Source: Acidobacteriaceae bacterium
GTDB lineage: Bacteria > Acidobacteriota > Terriglobia > Terriglobales > Acidobacteriaceae
Reading direction: 5' to 3'
Assembly (NCBI GenBank): GCA_003168355.1
Contig: PMSQ01000071.1
Location: 80,544 to 144,543, forward strand
Length of the DNA stretch: 64,000 nucleotides
Program-made: the position numbers and the translations under genes
Notes under the pieces: model-generated
What the model saw: the letters and a program-made list of their open reading frames with translations, nothing else
Database searches by the model: none
Told to the model about the DNA's origin: nothing
Shown here: positions 53,841-62,009 of the stretch, in pieces
Layout: each line of letters starts with the position of its first letter
How positions within the stretch are numbered: position 1 is the stretch's first letter

Positions 53841-53860
53841 GGCGAAATGAGGCGGCGGGA

Positions 53861-54319
53861 ATGCGTAAGTGCAAGGGTTTCAGGAACTTCAAAGAGCGCG
53901 GCGAGTGGGTGGAGCTGCAATTTATGGCGCGGGCCCTGCGCAAGCGATTCCGGGTGTCGAAGCCGTGGGGAGATTCGTCCGCGTACGACGTGGGTGTGGA
54001 ACACGGGCGGCGTTTTCTTCGCGTGCAGGTGAAGTCGACCAGCTACAGACTCGCCAACGGTTATCTCTGCGGATTCCGACCCAACCAGAGGCGGAAACGA
54101 TACGCCAGGCGAAAAGTCGATTTCTTCGCCGCCTACATCGTCCCGGAGGATGTGTGGTACATCCTCCCCGCATCCGTCGTCCTGAAAACCAAAAGCTCCG
54201 ACCTGATGCTATGTCCCGTGCAGCCCATGCGAAGGAATTGTTATCGATATGAAGCCTACCGCGAAGCCTGGAAGCTCCTACGCAGCGGGAAGAACCAATC
54301 CACCGTCTTGTCATCCTGA
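53861..54319 (+). CDS. PD-(D/E)XK endonuclease-like protein (group I intron endonuclease type)
   Basis: The 152-residue protein matches the PDDEXK_5 type: Glu18 in GEWVELQFMARAL, the PWGDSSAYDVGVEHG segment with Asp43, and LRVQVKST with Gln56 and Lys58. These are the catalytic positions of the fold. The family includes a group I intron homing enzyme, but no intron is visible. ATG 53861 follows GAGG at 11 bases. The last codons and TGA come from the terminal inverted repeat at 54308, so the C-terminus may be altered by that insertion. Confidence 0.8.
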   Translation: MRKCKGFRNFKERGEWVELQFMARALRKRFRVSKPWGDSSAYDVGVEHGRRFLRVQVKSTSYRLANGYLCGFRPNQRRKRYARRKVDFFAAYIVPEDVWYILPASVVLKTKSSDLMLCPVQPMRRNCYRYEAYREAWKLLRSGKNQSTVLSS

Positions 54320-54443
54320 GGCAGCGGAGTTCTCGGCTTCGCCGAGAACTCCCAACGAAGGACCTATGCAACTTGCCGGCGGTATCGATGCTGCCGGCGA
54401 AGTACAAAGCTCAGCCCGCAAACCCCGGACCTCAGGATGACAA
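54308..54443 (+). mobile_element. Terminal-inverted-repeat element, copy A
   Basis: The 136-base element begins TTGTCATCCTGAGG and ends with CTCAGGATGACAA, an inverted repeat of 13 bases. Inside are arms GGAGTTCTCGGC and GCCGAGAACTCC around TTC, then CCAACGAAGGACC. It lies between the two nuclease genes and contributes the stop codon of the first. Confidence 0.8.
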
Positions 54444-54454
54444 AAAGACCGAAG

Positions 54455-54787
54455 TCACGAGGCTTTCTGGGGCTCGTATTGATGGCCTTCATACCACTCC
54501 GCGCTCAAGTCCTTCCACTCAGGATTCACCGACACGACCAACGCAATTTTCCTGATTCGCAGCCAGCCTTTGATTTCCTTTTCGCGCTCGATCGCATTGC
54601 GTATGTCGTCAAAGCGTTCAAAATACGCCAGGCGGTCGAGCTTATACCTCGCGGCAAAGCTGGAGCCGATTCCGAGTTTGTGCTCGCGCACTCTACGCAT
54701 GAGACTGTTGGTAACGCCGGTGTAAAGGGTCTTCGAGCGGTTCGTCATAATGTAGACGAAGTACTTTTTCTGCGGTCGCGGTGGCAT
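54455..54787 (-). CDS. GIY-YIG nuclease-like protein
   Basis: The 110-residue protein is a single-domain GIY-YIG protein of the YhbQ/UPF0213 type. KKYFVYIMTNRSKTLYTGVT holds the two signature segments (YVYIM and YTG), with the catalytic-position Arg in LMRRVREHK and the Glu in ERFDDIRNAIEREKEIKGW. Small GIY-YIG proteins are very common and often of unknown function. It is flanked on both sides by copies of the inverted-repeat element. Confidence 0.9.
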   Translation of the reverse strand: MPPRPQKKYFVYIMTNRSKTLYTGVTNSLMRRVREHKLGIGSSFAARYKLDRLAYFERFDDIRNAIEREKEIKGWLRIRKIALVVSVNPEWKDLSAEWYEGHQYEPQKAS

Positions 54788-54855
54788 AGATGTCGAGTTT
54801 TAGAATGACAAGACCGGGGAGCCCGCGTCTGTGACGAATGAACATTGTTTTCCTC

Positions 54856-54982
54856 CTGTCATCCTGAGGCAGCGGAGTTCTCGGCTTCGCCGAGAACTCC
54901 CAACGAAGGACCTATGCAAGTTGCTGCCGGATTTGGTGCTGCCGGCAGAGTCAGCGCTGCCGGCGAGTACATAGAATGACAG
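54856..54982 (+). mobile_element. Terminal-inverted-repeat element, copy B
   Basis: The 127-base copy begins CTGTCATCCTGAGG and ends ATGACAG. Its central hairpin is identical to copy A, and CCAACGAAGGACCTATGCAA follows. Its right half has diverged, with repeated GCTGCCGG. Confidence 0.75.
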
Positions 54983-55002
54983 AGTGAATTGAACCGCTCT
55001 GG

Positions 55003-55656
55003 CTACGCGTACCGGAACGGCCGCTTTCCGTGGCTTCTCCAAAAGTAGACGAGGATAATCACACTCGCGATCGCTGCATACGCACACCAGAGCGAGGTGA
55101 AGGCGTAGCGCTTGAACTCCATTACAACCAGGAGAATCGCCAGGTTTGCGGCGCCGAAGATTACCATCATTCTGATCTTCGAAACAAACAGCGATCCGCA
55201 GGTTGCGATCACATACAACACCGCAACGGCCATATTGTTGGTCGCTTGGTTGATGTACACAATGCTGTTTCCCTTGACGTTGACCTGCAAGGGATAAGCT
55301 GTCAGCGCCCATAGTATGTAGAGCGTGGTTGCTGCGCCGAGCCCGAGGAACGGCAGCATGCGTTTGCGGCTCTTCGCGTCGGGCTCAAACAGCAGCACGC
55401 TGAGCGGCAGCAGAAAAGGGAGCAATCCTTGCGCATAGAGCATGAACGCCGCGCCCATGTTGTGCGCCACGGTGCGCGAGAGAATGCCATCGAGTCCCAG
55501 CCAGACGAATCCTTCGATGAACTGATGAATGGCGAAGAGCGTGGGCAGCGCCGCGAACAGCAATTCGCGGCGGTGTTTCACTTTCGTCAGCGTAACGACG
55601 CCAATGCCGCCGAGCACTCCACTGCCAACAAAGTTCGCCACCGCCGAAAAACACAT
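55003..55656 (-). CDS. DUF6629-like multi-pass membrane protein
   Basis: The 217-residue protein begins MCFSAVANFVGSGVLGGIGV and has about seven hydrophobic helices, with the segment FAIHQFIEGFVWLGLDG in helix two. This matches uncharacterised DUF6629-type membrane proteins. No function is known and neighbours give no hint beyond the repeat-rich setting. Confidence 0.8.
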   Translation of the reverse strand: MCFSAVANFVGSGVLGGIGVVTLTKVKHRRELLFAALPTLFAIHQFIEGFVWLGLDGILSRTVAHNMGAAFMLYAQGLLPFLLPLSVLLFEPDAKSRKRMLPFLGLGAATTLYILWALTAYPLQVNVKGNSIVYINQATNNMAVAVLYVIATCGSLFVSKIRMMVIFGAANLAILLVVMEFKRYAFTSLWCAYAAIASVIILVYFWRSHGKRPFRYA

Positions 55657-55701
55657 GCCACATTTTCTCCGTGCGCGAAGATTACACCTATCCCAATCCC
55701 C

Positions 55702-55863
55702 TTGTCATCCTGAGGCAGCGGAGTCCCTGGCGGAGCCAGGGACTCCCAACGAAGGACCTGTGCAACTTGCCGGCGGTGTCGGTGCTGCCGCCTATTGCAG
55801 AGGTCCCTTCGACAAGCTCAGGGCAAGCTTACGGCGGCAAAGAGCGCGAACCTCAAGGTGACA
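55702..55863 (+). mobile_element. Terminal-inverted-repeat element, copy C
   Basis: The 162-base copy begins TTGTCATCCTGAGG and ends CCTCAAGGTGACA. Its hairpin arms are GGAGTCCCTGGC and GCCAGGGACTCC: three base pairs differ from copies A and B, and all three are compensated. An extra CTTCGACAAGCTCAGGGCAAG segment lies in the right half. Confidence 0.78.
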
Positions 55864-55950
55864 GCCTTGCTCGAACGGCGCCGAACTTCTCCCCTTTTGA
55901 ACCCGCGCCCCTTTCCCGGAAACACTCACTTTCGTGCGAAACAGTTTCCG

Positions 55951-55978
55951 TTTCAACTGAGTCTTCTCTAACTAGAAT
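55951..55978 (+). promoter_or_regulatory. Weak putative promoter of the regulator-MotB fusion gene
   Basis: TTTCAA (55951-55956) and TAGAAT (55973-55978) are 16 bases apart; the ATG follows at 56002 with AAGG upstream. Confidence 0.35.
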
Positions 55979-56001
55979 CGCTCTGTGATTAAGGCCCACT
56001 T

Positions 56002-57333
56002 ATGAGGATTTTGATTGCGGAAGATGATACGGCTCTGGCCGGCTTTGTGCGCCAGGGTCTGCAAGGAGAGCACTACGCGGTGGATGTTGTGGAAGATGGC
56101 GAGCAGGCGCGAAACATGGGCAGCGAGTTCGACTACGATCTGGTAATTCTGGATCTGAATCTGCCGAAGCTCGATGGCGTGAGCGTGTTGCGCCATTTGC
56201 GGCTGAAGCGGCCGAGTCTGCCGGTGCTGGTGCTCACCCAACGCGGCCGCGTCGAAGACCGCGTGCAGTGTCTCGATACCGGCGCCGACGATTTTCTTCC
56301 GAAGCCATTTTCCTTCAGCGAACTCTCTGCCCGCATCCGCGCCCTGCTGCGGCGCAGCCATCTCCCGTCGGAGTCCGTGCTGGTGGTGGAAGATCTGAAA
56401 CTGGATCGCGTGGAACGCCGCGCCGAACGCGCCGGGCGGCGCATCGAGCTCACCACCAAAGAGTTTTCGCTCCTCGAATATCTGATGCGCAACGCCGGCC
56501 GCCAGGTCTCGCGCGCCATGATCATCGAACACGTCTGGAACCTAACCTTTGACACTACTACCAACGTGGTGGACGTTTATATCAACTACGCCTCCTCGCA
56601 GGTCGATCAGCGCAAGGTCGGCAGACTTGCCCTGGCCATCCAGGTTGCGTTCCAGGAGATGGGTGTCTTTCCCGCGTCAACCACGCAGATTCCGCTGGAT
56701 ATCAATGAGCCAATGCCTTTCAGCACGGTACAAGCCATTCAGAACGTGAAACACAACACTGAACTTGGATCCATCGCTTCCGCTCCAGAGGATTCTCTGG
56801 CTGCCGCTACCGATGACACAGATCTTGCCACCCTGCAACATGAATTGCAGCAGGCGCTCCACAATGAAATCGCTCTGCATGAGGTGGCCCTGCACCGAGA
56901 AAACGATGGCTTGGTAATCAGCCTCCGGGAATTTGGTTTCTTCGATAGCGGTTCGGCAACCATCAAACCCGGGGCTTTGCCGGCGCTTGATCGCATCGCG
57001 TCCATTCTGGCAATCCGCACCTGCCGGCTGCGGATCGAGGGCCACACCGACAACATCCCGATTCACACCGCCCAGATAGCGTCCAATTGGGAACTTTCCA
57101 CCGCTCGGGCCACGGAACTGGTTCGCGTTCTGATCATCGGCCACCGCTTCGCGCCGGAGAGGCTTTCGGCCGCCGGCTACGCGGAGTATCACCCCGTCGC
57201 AAGCAATCTCACCGCCCAAGGACGGGCGCAAAACCGCCGCGTAGACATTGTGATCCTGGGCGGGCAAGTTGCTGCGGTCGCCTCGTCCCTTGCGGGGGAC
57301 TCCGAGCCAAAGCCATCCCCGTCGCTGAGGTGA
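56002..57333 (+). CDS. Chimeric protein: OmpR-type response regulator fused to MotB/OmpA C-terminal domain
   Basis: Residues 1-115 are a complete receiver (acidic Glu7-Asp9, phospho-Asp51, Thr79, Lys101). Residues 125-196 are a winged-helix DNA-binding domain (IELTTKEFSLLEYLMRNAG, then TTNVVDVYINY). At that point, where the C-terminal wing should begin, the sequence becomes ASSQVDQRKVGRLALAIQVA, which resembles MotB just after its membrane helix. It continues to an OmpA/MotB peptidoglycan-binding domain at about 310-420 (FGFFDSGSA, IEGHTDNIPIH, GRAQNRRVDIVIL). The wing, the MotB membrane helix and any signal peptide are missing. cheB follows. Real fusion, in-frame deletion or assembly chimera cannot be told apart here. 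Confidence 0.85.
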   Translation: MRILIAEDDTALAGFVRQGLQGEHYAVDVVEDGEQARNMGSEFDYDLVILDLNLPKLDGVSVLRHLRLKRPSLPVLVLTQRGRVEDRVQCLDTGADDFLPKPFSFSELSARIRALLRRSHLPSESVLVVEDLKLDRVERRAERAGRRIELTTKEFSLLEYLMRNAGRQVSRAMIIEHVWNLTFDTTTNVVDVYINYASSQVDQRKVGRLALAIQVAFQEMGVFPASTTQIPLDINEPMPFSTVQAIQNVKHNTELGSIASAPEDSLAAATDDTDLATLQHELQQALHNEIALHEVALHRENDGLVISLREFGFFDSGSATIKPGALPALDRIASILAIRTCRLRIEGHTDNIPIHTAQIASNWELSTARATELVRVLIIGHRFAPERLSAAGYAEYHPVASNLTAQGRAQNRRVDIVILGGQVAAVASSLAGDSEPKPSPSLR

Positions 57334-57502
57334 GCGCCCAAGGTTTCGGCTGCTCGAGTCACTCTGGGCATTGAATCCCAAATTCGGTGCTCTTCGTTGC
57401 CCCGCCTCTGCTCCAGCTAAAGCACATCCGTCTCGTGCCGATGGACTTCATGGATCTTTCCATGGACGAGGTACACAGACCTTGTCCGGGCATACGCCGC
57501 AC

Positions 57503-58597
57503 GTGAACCCGAAACGCAACAAATCGCAGATACATGTGCTCATTGTGGATGACAGCGCCTTTATGCGTACGGCCCTCTCTCGCATGGTCGCTTCCGATCC
57601 TGATCTCTGGGTCGCTGGTACCGCGGCCAGCGGTCCCGAAGCCTTGCAGAAGGTGGTGTCCCTCGATCCCGACGTCGTTACCCTCGACGTAGAGATGCCG
57701 GGGATGGATGGGCTGGCGACCCTTCGCCGCATCATGGCTCAGTTTCCGCGTCCGGTCATTATGGTGAGTTCGGCCACGGTGAAGGAGGCGGAAATTACTC
57801 TCGATACCCTGGAAGCTGGGGCGTTTGACTATGTGCCTAAACAACTCTCCTCGGCCTCGCTGGATGTTCTTCACATCCGCGAAGATATAATCGCCAAGAT
57901 CAAGGCCGCTGCGGAAGGGCGGCGCAATTCGAAGGATCATCTCAGCCTTGAGCGCAAGCCGCCCCGCGCAGCGCATCTGCTTGCGCCGCAACTTCCGCAC
58001 GCCGCCCCGGCTATCGTTGCTCTCGGAGTCTCGACCGGAGGCCCCAAGGCCTTAGAGGACATTCTTCCCACTCTTCCAGCCGACCTCTCGGTTCCGATTC
58101 TGGTGGTGCAGCACATGCCGCCCGGCTTCACCGCTCCGTTTGCGAAGAGGCTGAACAACCTGAGCGCGGTTTCCATATGCGAGGCTTCAAACCAAGAGGT
58201 TATTCAGCCGGGGGTGGTTTACATTGCTCCCGCGGGGTCGCATATCACCGTAGATCGCACGACCAACTCTCGAACCGTGATCTGTCTTTCGGACAAACCG
58301 GATAATCAGCCCCACATACCTTCGGTTGACGTGATGATGCAATCCGTGGCCTCCGCCTTTGGCTCGCTCGCCATGGGAATTATCATGACCGGCATGGGAT
58401 CAGATGGAGCGCGAGGGATGGATGCCATTCATCGGGAGGGTGGTTTGACGGTGGGTCAGGACGAGGCGAGTTGCGCAGTCTACGGTATGCCTCGCGTCTG
58501 CGCGGAAATGGGCATCCTCGACCGGGTCGTGCCGCTATCGAAAATTCCGGATGAAATCCGGCAAGCCACGCGCTACCAGAAAACGAGCGTGGGTTAA
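57503..58597 (+). CDS. cheB: Chemotaxis protein-glutamate methylesterase CheB
   Basis: The 364-residue protein has a receiver with phospho-Asp62 (VTLDVEMPGMDG) and the methylesterase domain with the catalytic triad Ser177 (GVSTGGPKA), His204 (VVQHMPPGFT) and Asp301 (GMGSDGARGM). It removes methyl groups from chemoreceptor glutamates when phosphorylated. GTG at 57503 gives the natural N-terminus VNPKRNKSQIHVLIVDDSA; a TTG at 57371 would add 44 residues of no similarity. No other chemotaxis gene is in the window except the MotB part upstream. Confidence 0.93.
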   Translation: MNPKRNKSQIHVLIVDDSAFMRTALSRMVASDPDLWVAGTAASGPEALQKVVSLDPDVVTLDVEMPGMDGLATLRRIMAQFPRPVIMVSSATVKEAEITLDTLEAGAFDYVPKQLSSASLDVLHIREDIIAKIKAAAEGRRNSKDHLSLERKPPRAAHLLAPQLPHAAPAIVALGVSTGGPKALEDILPTLPADLSVPILVVQHMPPGFTAPFAKRLNNLSAVSICEASNQEVIQPGVVYIAPAGSHITVDRTTNSRTVICLSDKPDNQPHIPSVDVMMQSVASAFGSLAMGIIMTGMGSDGARGMDAIHREGGLTVGQDEASCAVYGMPRVCAEMGILDRVVPLSKIPDEIRQATRYQKTSVG

Positions 58598-59124
58598 GCC
58601 AACGCGCGGCAATCGAAGGGATCTGTGTCCAGGACTTGACGCACTCGCCGCAGGAGCACGGGAACAGAAAAAGGTTTGGCCAGATATTTCTTGCCATAAG
58701 AAGATAGCTGACACAATGCGAGCTGTTCCGCATAGCCGCTCATCAGTAGAACCCGGAGTTGAGGACACAAAGCCACAAGTTCATTCGCGAGTTCGTGGCC
58801 GCTGATACCTGGCATGACGAGATCAGCGAGAAGCAAGTCCACCTGTTCAGAACATCTGCGGTGAACCTCCAACGCCTGAGCTGCGCTGCCAGCGATGACG
58901 ACTTTGTATCCCGCCGACTCGAGGACTTCGCCGGTCGCCTTCCGTACAAACGCCTCATCTTCGGCCAGAAGAATGGTCTCTTTCCCGGCCCACTGCTGAG
59001 TGTCCGCAGACGCGGCGCCGATCATCGCTTCGACGGAGACCAGAGACGAGAGGCCAGGCATGTCCGCTGCTTTTTTCTGGTGACGTGTATCCTCGACCTG
59101 CGCAGGAGAATTCAAAGTTTTCAC
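58594..59124 (-). CDS. Response regulator (stand-alone receiver with N-terminal tail)
   Basis: The 176-residue protein has about 48 unstructured residues and then a receiver: ILLAEDEAFVRKATGEVL, phospho-Asp in DLLLADLVMPGISG, Ser in VLLMSGYAE and Lys in YLAKPFSVPVL. No output domain follows, so it acts through partners. GTG at 59124 overlaps its own AAGGAG; TTG at 59115, eight bases from it, is equally likely. It converges on cheB and the two genes overlap by four bases. Confidence 0.87.
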   Translation of the reverse strand: MKTLNSPAQVEDTRHQKKAADMPGLSSLVSVEAMIGAASADTQQWAGKETILLAEDEAFVRKATGEVLESAGYKVVIAGSAAQALEVHRRCSEQVDLLLADLVMPGISGHELANELVALCPQLRVLLMSGYAEQLALCQLSSYGKKYLAKPFSVPVLLRRVRQVLDTDPFDCRALA

Positions 59125-59350
59125 TCCTTAACTGCAAATCGTGCACAGCAGATTCGTTGCCATCCCCTTTTTTCAGAGCAATGAGATGTAAGCGAAAGAA
59201 CACCCGTCACTTAGCTGCGTTGGCTGCCTTCTCCAGGCGTGGTCTTTCTCGGGCACATCGTCCGTTCCGGGAGCTGCGCCGCCCAAGCGGTTCCAATGTG
59301 GGAGACCGGAACGTGCCGCAAATATTTCCCGCGAACCCTTGGCGGGTTCA

Positions 59351-61972
59351 TTATTTCGGACTGCTGAGGATGGTTCCCTTCGGATCGAGCAGGAGCTTGT
59401 GTGTTCCCGCCGGCGCGGATAAGCGAAACGAAGTTTCCGCCCCATCGGCAAACACTCGGCCTAGCAGCACAGGAGGCTTGCCGGCGACCACTGCATAGAG
59501 CGGGACGGACGTGACCAAATCTTCCGGCGCGTCCCGTTGCCGGATAACCCCGGTCACAACCGTGGTGTTCGGCTTCACTGCGAATTTGACGCCCTGCAAC
59601 TCCAGTTTAGGCAGAGAAGTGCCGTTCACCCAACCCTCCAGGAACCAGTCAAGCGAGGCTTTGCCTTCGTATCGCAGCGAAGGTGGAAGATCTTCCGCAA
59701 AAACCTCCAGCAGTTCACGAGTGCTGATGGTTTTTCCCTCGTACCGCTCGCGAAGTTTGCGCAGGGAACGCACGAAGGGCTCCTCGACTCCGCTACGGCT
59801 CGCGTCCTTTCGCTCAACCTCTGCCGAGTCCTGCAACATCGAACGCAGCATGTGGAACAACCACGTCCCACGTCCATAAGTGATGGCTTCGTAGCCTTCG
59901 GGAAAGTGCGAGGAAAGCAGTCGGCTTCCCAAGGTTACGGGACCGGCATCTTTCGGATGATTGTCGTTCTTGTCCTTCGTGACCAGGTCCTGTCGATATT
60001 TTTCCATGGTCTGGCGGAAACTCGCTGGGTTGTTGTCGCGTACCATCATCAGTGAACAATAATTAGCCAATCCCTCCGAAAACCACTGATCGCGATAGGT
60101 GCTCCATGTGATCAGGTCTCCCCACCATTGATGCGCGGCTTCATGCGCGGGAACCTGCTGGTCAAGCAATGTGCCCGAAGCATTCATGTGGAGTTCTTCG
60201 CGTTCCCCTCGGTTCAGGAAAGCGTAGGACGACAGGAAGATCAACCCCGGCCACCCTTGGCTTTCCCGCCCAGGCAGTTGGGTCAAAGCGAGTTTGCTAT
60301 AGGGGAACGGGCCGAATCGTTCGGCGTAGTAATGAATCGCCCGGGCTGTAAACTCCGCCACGGCCGTCGCGTTCCGCGCGGGTGATGGTGCGTGCGCAGC
60401 CATCAATGGCGCAGGCATTTTACGCAGTGACGGCTTCGGCTCGGGTTGAATCTCCTGCGTTAGTGCAGGCGTCGGGAAGTCTCGCTCCACGCCAAGCGTG
60501 GCGTAGGCTTCCACGCTGACATCCCCGGCTTGCGCCGAACCTCGAACATACTTGCCCAGGTCGAACCCAGCTACGGGGATGGGCCGTTCCGAGACCCAAC
60601 GCGTCACTTGTTCTTCGCCGGCGTTCGGCGGCGCACTCTGTGCGGAGGGTGTGGAGGATGTTGACGGGGGAACCGGCTTGCCTGTCGCCACCAGAGTCCA
60701 GCCCGGCGGATAGTGAAAAGTAAGATCGAAATCGGACATAACCAGCCCACGATTTGGATACCACATGCCGCGCGCACCTACGTAGAGCAGGCCATTGCCG
60801 GCTTCGGCCAGCACTTCTCCACCGTAGACGAAGCGCAGGCTGATGGTTTGTCCTTTCTTTGCAGGTTTGTGCAGAATCACGGCTACCTGGTCATTACCAC
60901 TGCGTGCCAGCTGCGTGCCCTCTACCGCTGGGTTCTGGACGAATTCCACGGCTCTCCCGTCCTGCTCCACGGTTTGAATCTTCAGAAAGCGCGACAATTC
61001 GAAGACCAGAAAACGCGATCTGTCGTGTACCACGTCGAGGTGCAGTTTCACTTCTGCGTCGAGCTGCTTGGGTGGTCTTACTCGTGCATCCACCACATAA
61101 TCGCGCACAAGGATTGAATCTTCACGAGGCTCTGATTCTGCTGGCAGCGTATGGGGGTTATGTCCTTCAGGCCGTGAGACCTGCCCCGCATCTGGGACTG
61201 AGAATGACGTCCAGACGTCGTAATATACGCCTCCGTTTTCAGTAGTCTTGGCTTGCCCGGCTTCAACTTGTTCTCCGGCGGTTGAGTCGAAGAGAATGTC
61301 GAAAACGCCGAGCTTGTTTCCCTGGAGCCTGGCATGCAACAGCCGATCCGCAGGATCCGTGGCTTTCGGGGCGGCAGAATCCTGGGAGATTATTCCCTGC
61401 GTGGGAAGCATTTCGCTGAAACTCGCCAGCAATCTCATGGCGTCCACCTGGGCCAGATTGCGCGCCGACTCGTCCCACCGGGCAGCAAACTCCCGTGCAT
61501 CTTCCGGCGCTCTGAGGCCAGGTTGCAACTCAGCGGCGGTATTGTCGTTGAAACGGAAGTAGGCGGTCGTGAAGCGCTCTTCCAGAATGGCCATCCCGGT
61601 GAACAAGCCCATCGACCTTCTTTCCACCTCGTTGGGAGGAACCAGCAGCACTTCTCCATCGCCCTCAAAGAATGCCCCGGTAATCTTGCCCAGCACATCC
61701 TGGGTAAAGGCAATGGTGCCATCCTCCAGCGTGATGTGGATCGAGGGCCGATCCAGTGAACCATCCCGCACCCGGAAGACTCGCGTAGAATCCAGCCCGG
61801 TATTACTTAGTTGCAGATAAAGCGATTCCGCCGGTCCCGATCGGCGTGCCGGTGCTGGAACTGCTGGCGACGGCGTTGCTTGGGCACCGCATGCCGCCGG
61901 AAATGCCAAAGGTGACAGGCAGAGCGCCAGCACGACGCTAAATCTGCGCAGTGCGATCAGTACTTTCGTCAC
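59351..61972 (-). CDS. M1-family zinc metallopeptidase (aminopeptidase-like), exported
   Basis: The 873-residue protein starts with a signal peptide (FSVVLALCLSPLAFPAACGA). The M1 zinc motif HEAAHQWWGD begins at residue 610, with the third ligand Glu633 in FSEGLANY, 18 residues after the HExxH. The usual GxMEN substrate motif is replaced by GWPGLIFLS. It is probably a periplasmic or surface peptidase. GTG at 61972 was chosen because longer starts (to 62107) would overlap the divergent gene. Confidence 0.88.
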   Translation of the reverse strand: MTKVLIALRRFSVVLALCLSPLAFPAACGAQATPSPAVPAPARRSGPAESLYLQLSNTGLDSTRVFRVRDGSLDRPSIHITLEDGTIAFTQDVLGKITGAFFEGDGEVLLVPPNEVERRSMGLFTGMAILEERFTTAYFRFNDNTAAELQPGLRAPEDAREFAARWDESARNLAQVDAMRLLASFSEMLPTQGIISQDSAAPKATDPADRLLHARLQGNKLGVFDILFDSTAGEQVEAGQAKTTENGGVYYDVWTSFSVPDAGQVSRPEGHNPHTLPAESEPREDSILVRDYVVDARVRPPKQLDAEVKLHLDVVHDRSRFLVFELSRFLKIQTVEQDGRAVEFVQNPAVEGTQLARSGNDQVAVILHKPAKKGQTISLRFVYGGEVLAEAGNGLLYVGARGMWYPNRGLVMSDFDLTFHYPPGWTLVATGKPVPPSTSSTPSAQSAPPNAGEEQVTRWVSERPIPVAGFDLGKYVRGSAQAGDVSVEAYATLGVERDFPTPALTQEIQPEPKPSLRKMPAPLMAAHAPSPARNATAVAEFTARAIHYYAERFGPFPYSKLALTQLPGRESQGWPGLIFLSSYAFLNRGEREELHMNASGTLLDQQVPAHEAAHQWWGDLITWSTYRDQWFSEGLANYCSLMMVRDNNPASFRQTMEKYRQDLVTKDKNDNHPKDAGPVTLGSRLLSSHFPEGYEAITYGRGTWLFHMLRSMLQDSAEVERKDASRSGVEEPFVRSLRKLRERYEGKTISTRELLEVFAEDLPPSLRYEGKASLDWFLEGWVNGTSLPKLELQGVKFAVKPNTTVVTGVIRQRDAPEDLVTSVPLYAVVAGKPPVLLGRVFADGAETSFRLSAPAGTHKLLLDPKGTILSSPK

Positions 61973-62009
61973 GTAAATGGGCGCGGCCACGTTGCTAGAA
62001 TGCGCTTGA

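Larger units (their letters stand above)
53257..53860. other. Repeat-dense 600-base intergenic region
   Basis: Between the propeller gene and the nuclease gene lie three 20-base tandem repeats, two adjacent hairpins, a 132-base element with perfect 20-base terminal inverted repeats, a REP copy, and then an AT-rich promoter followed by a terminator. No gene is supported. Confidence 0.7.
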
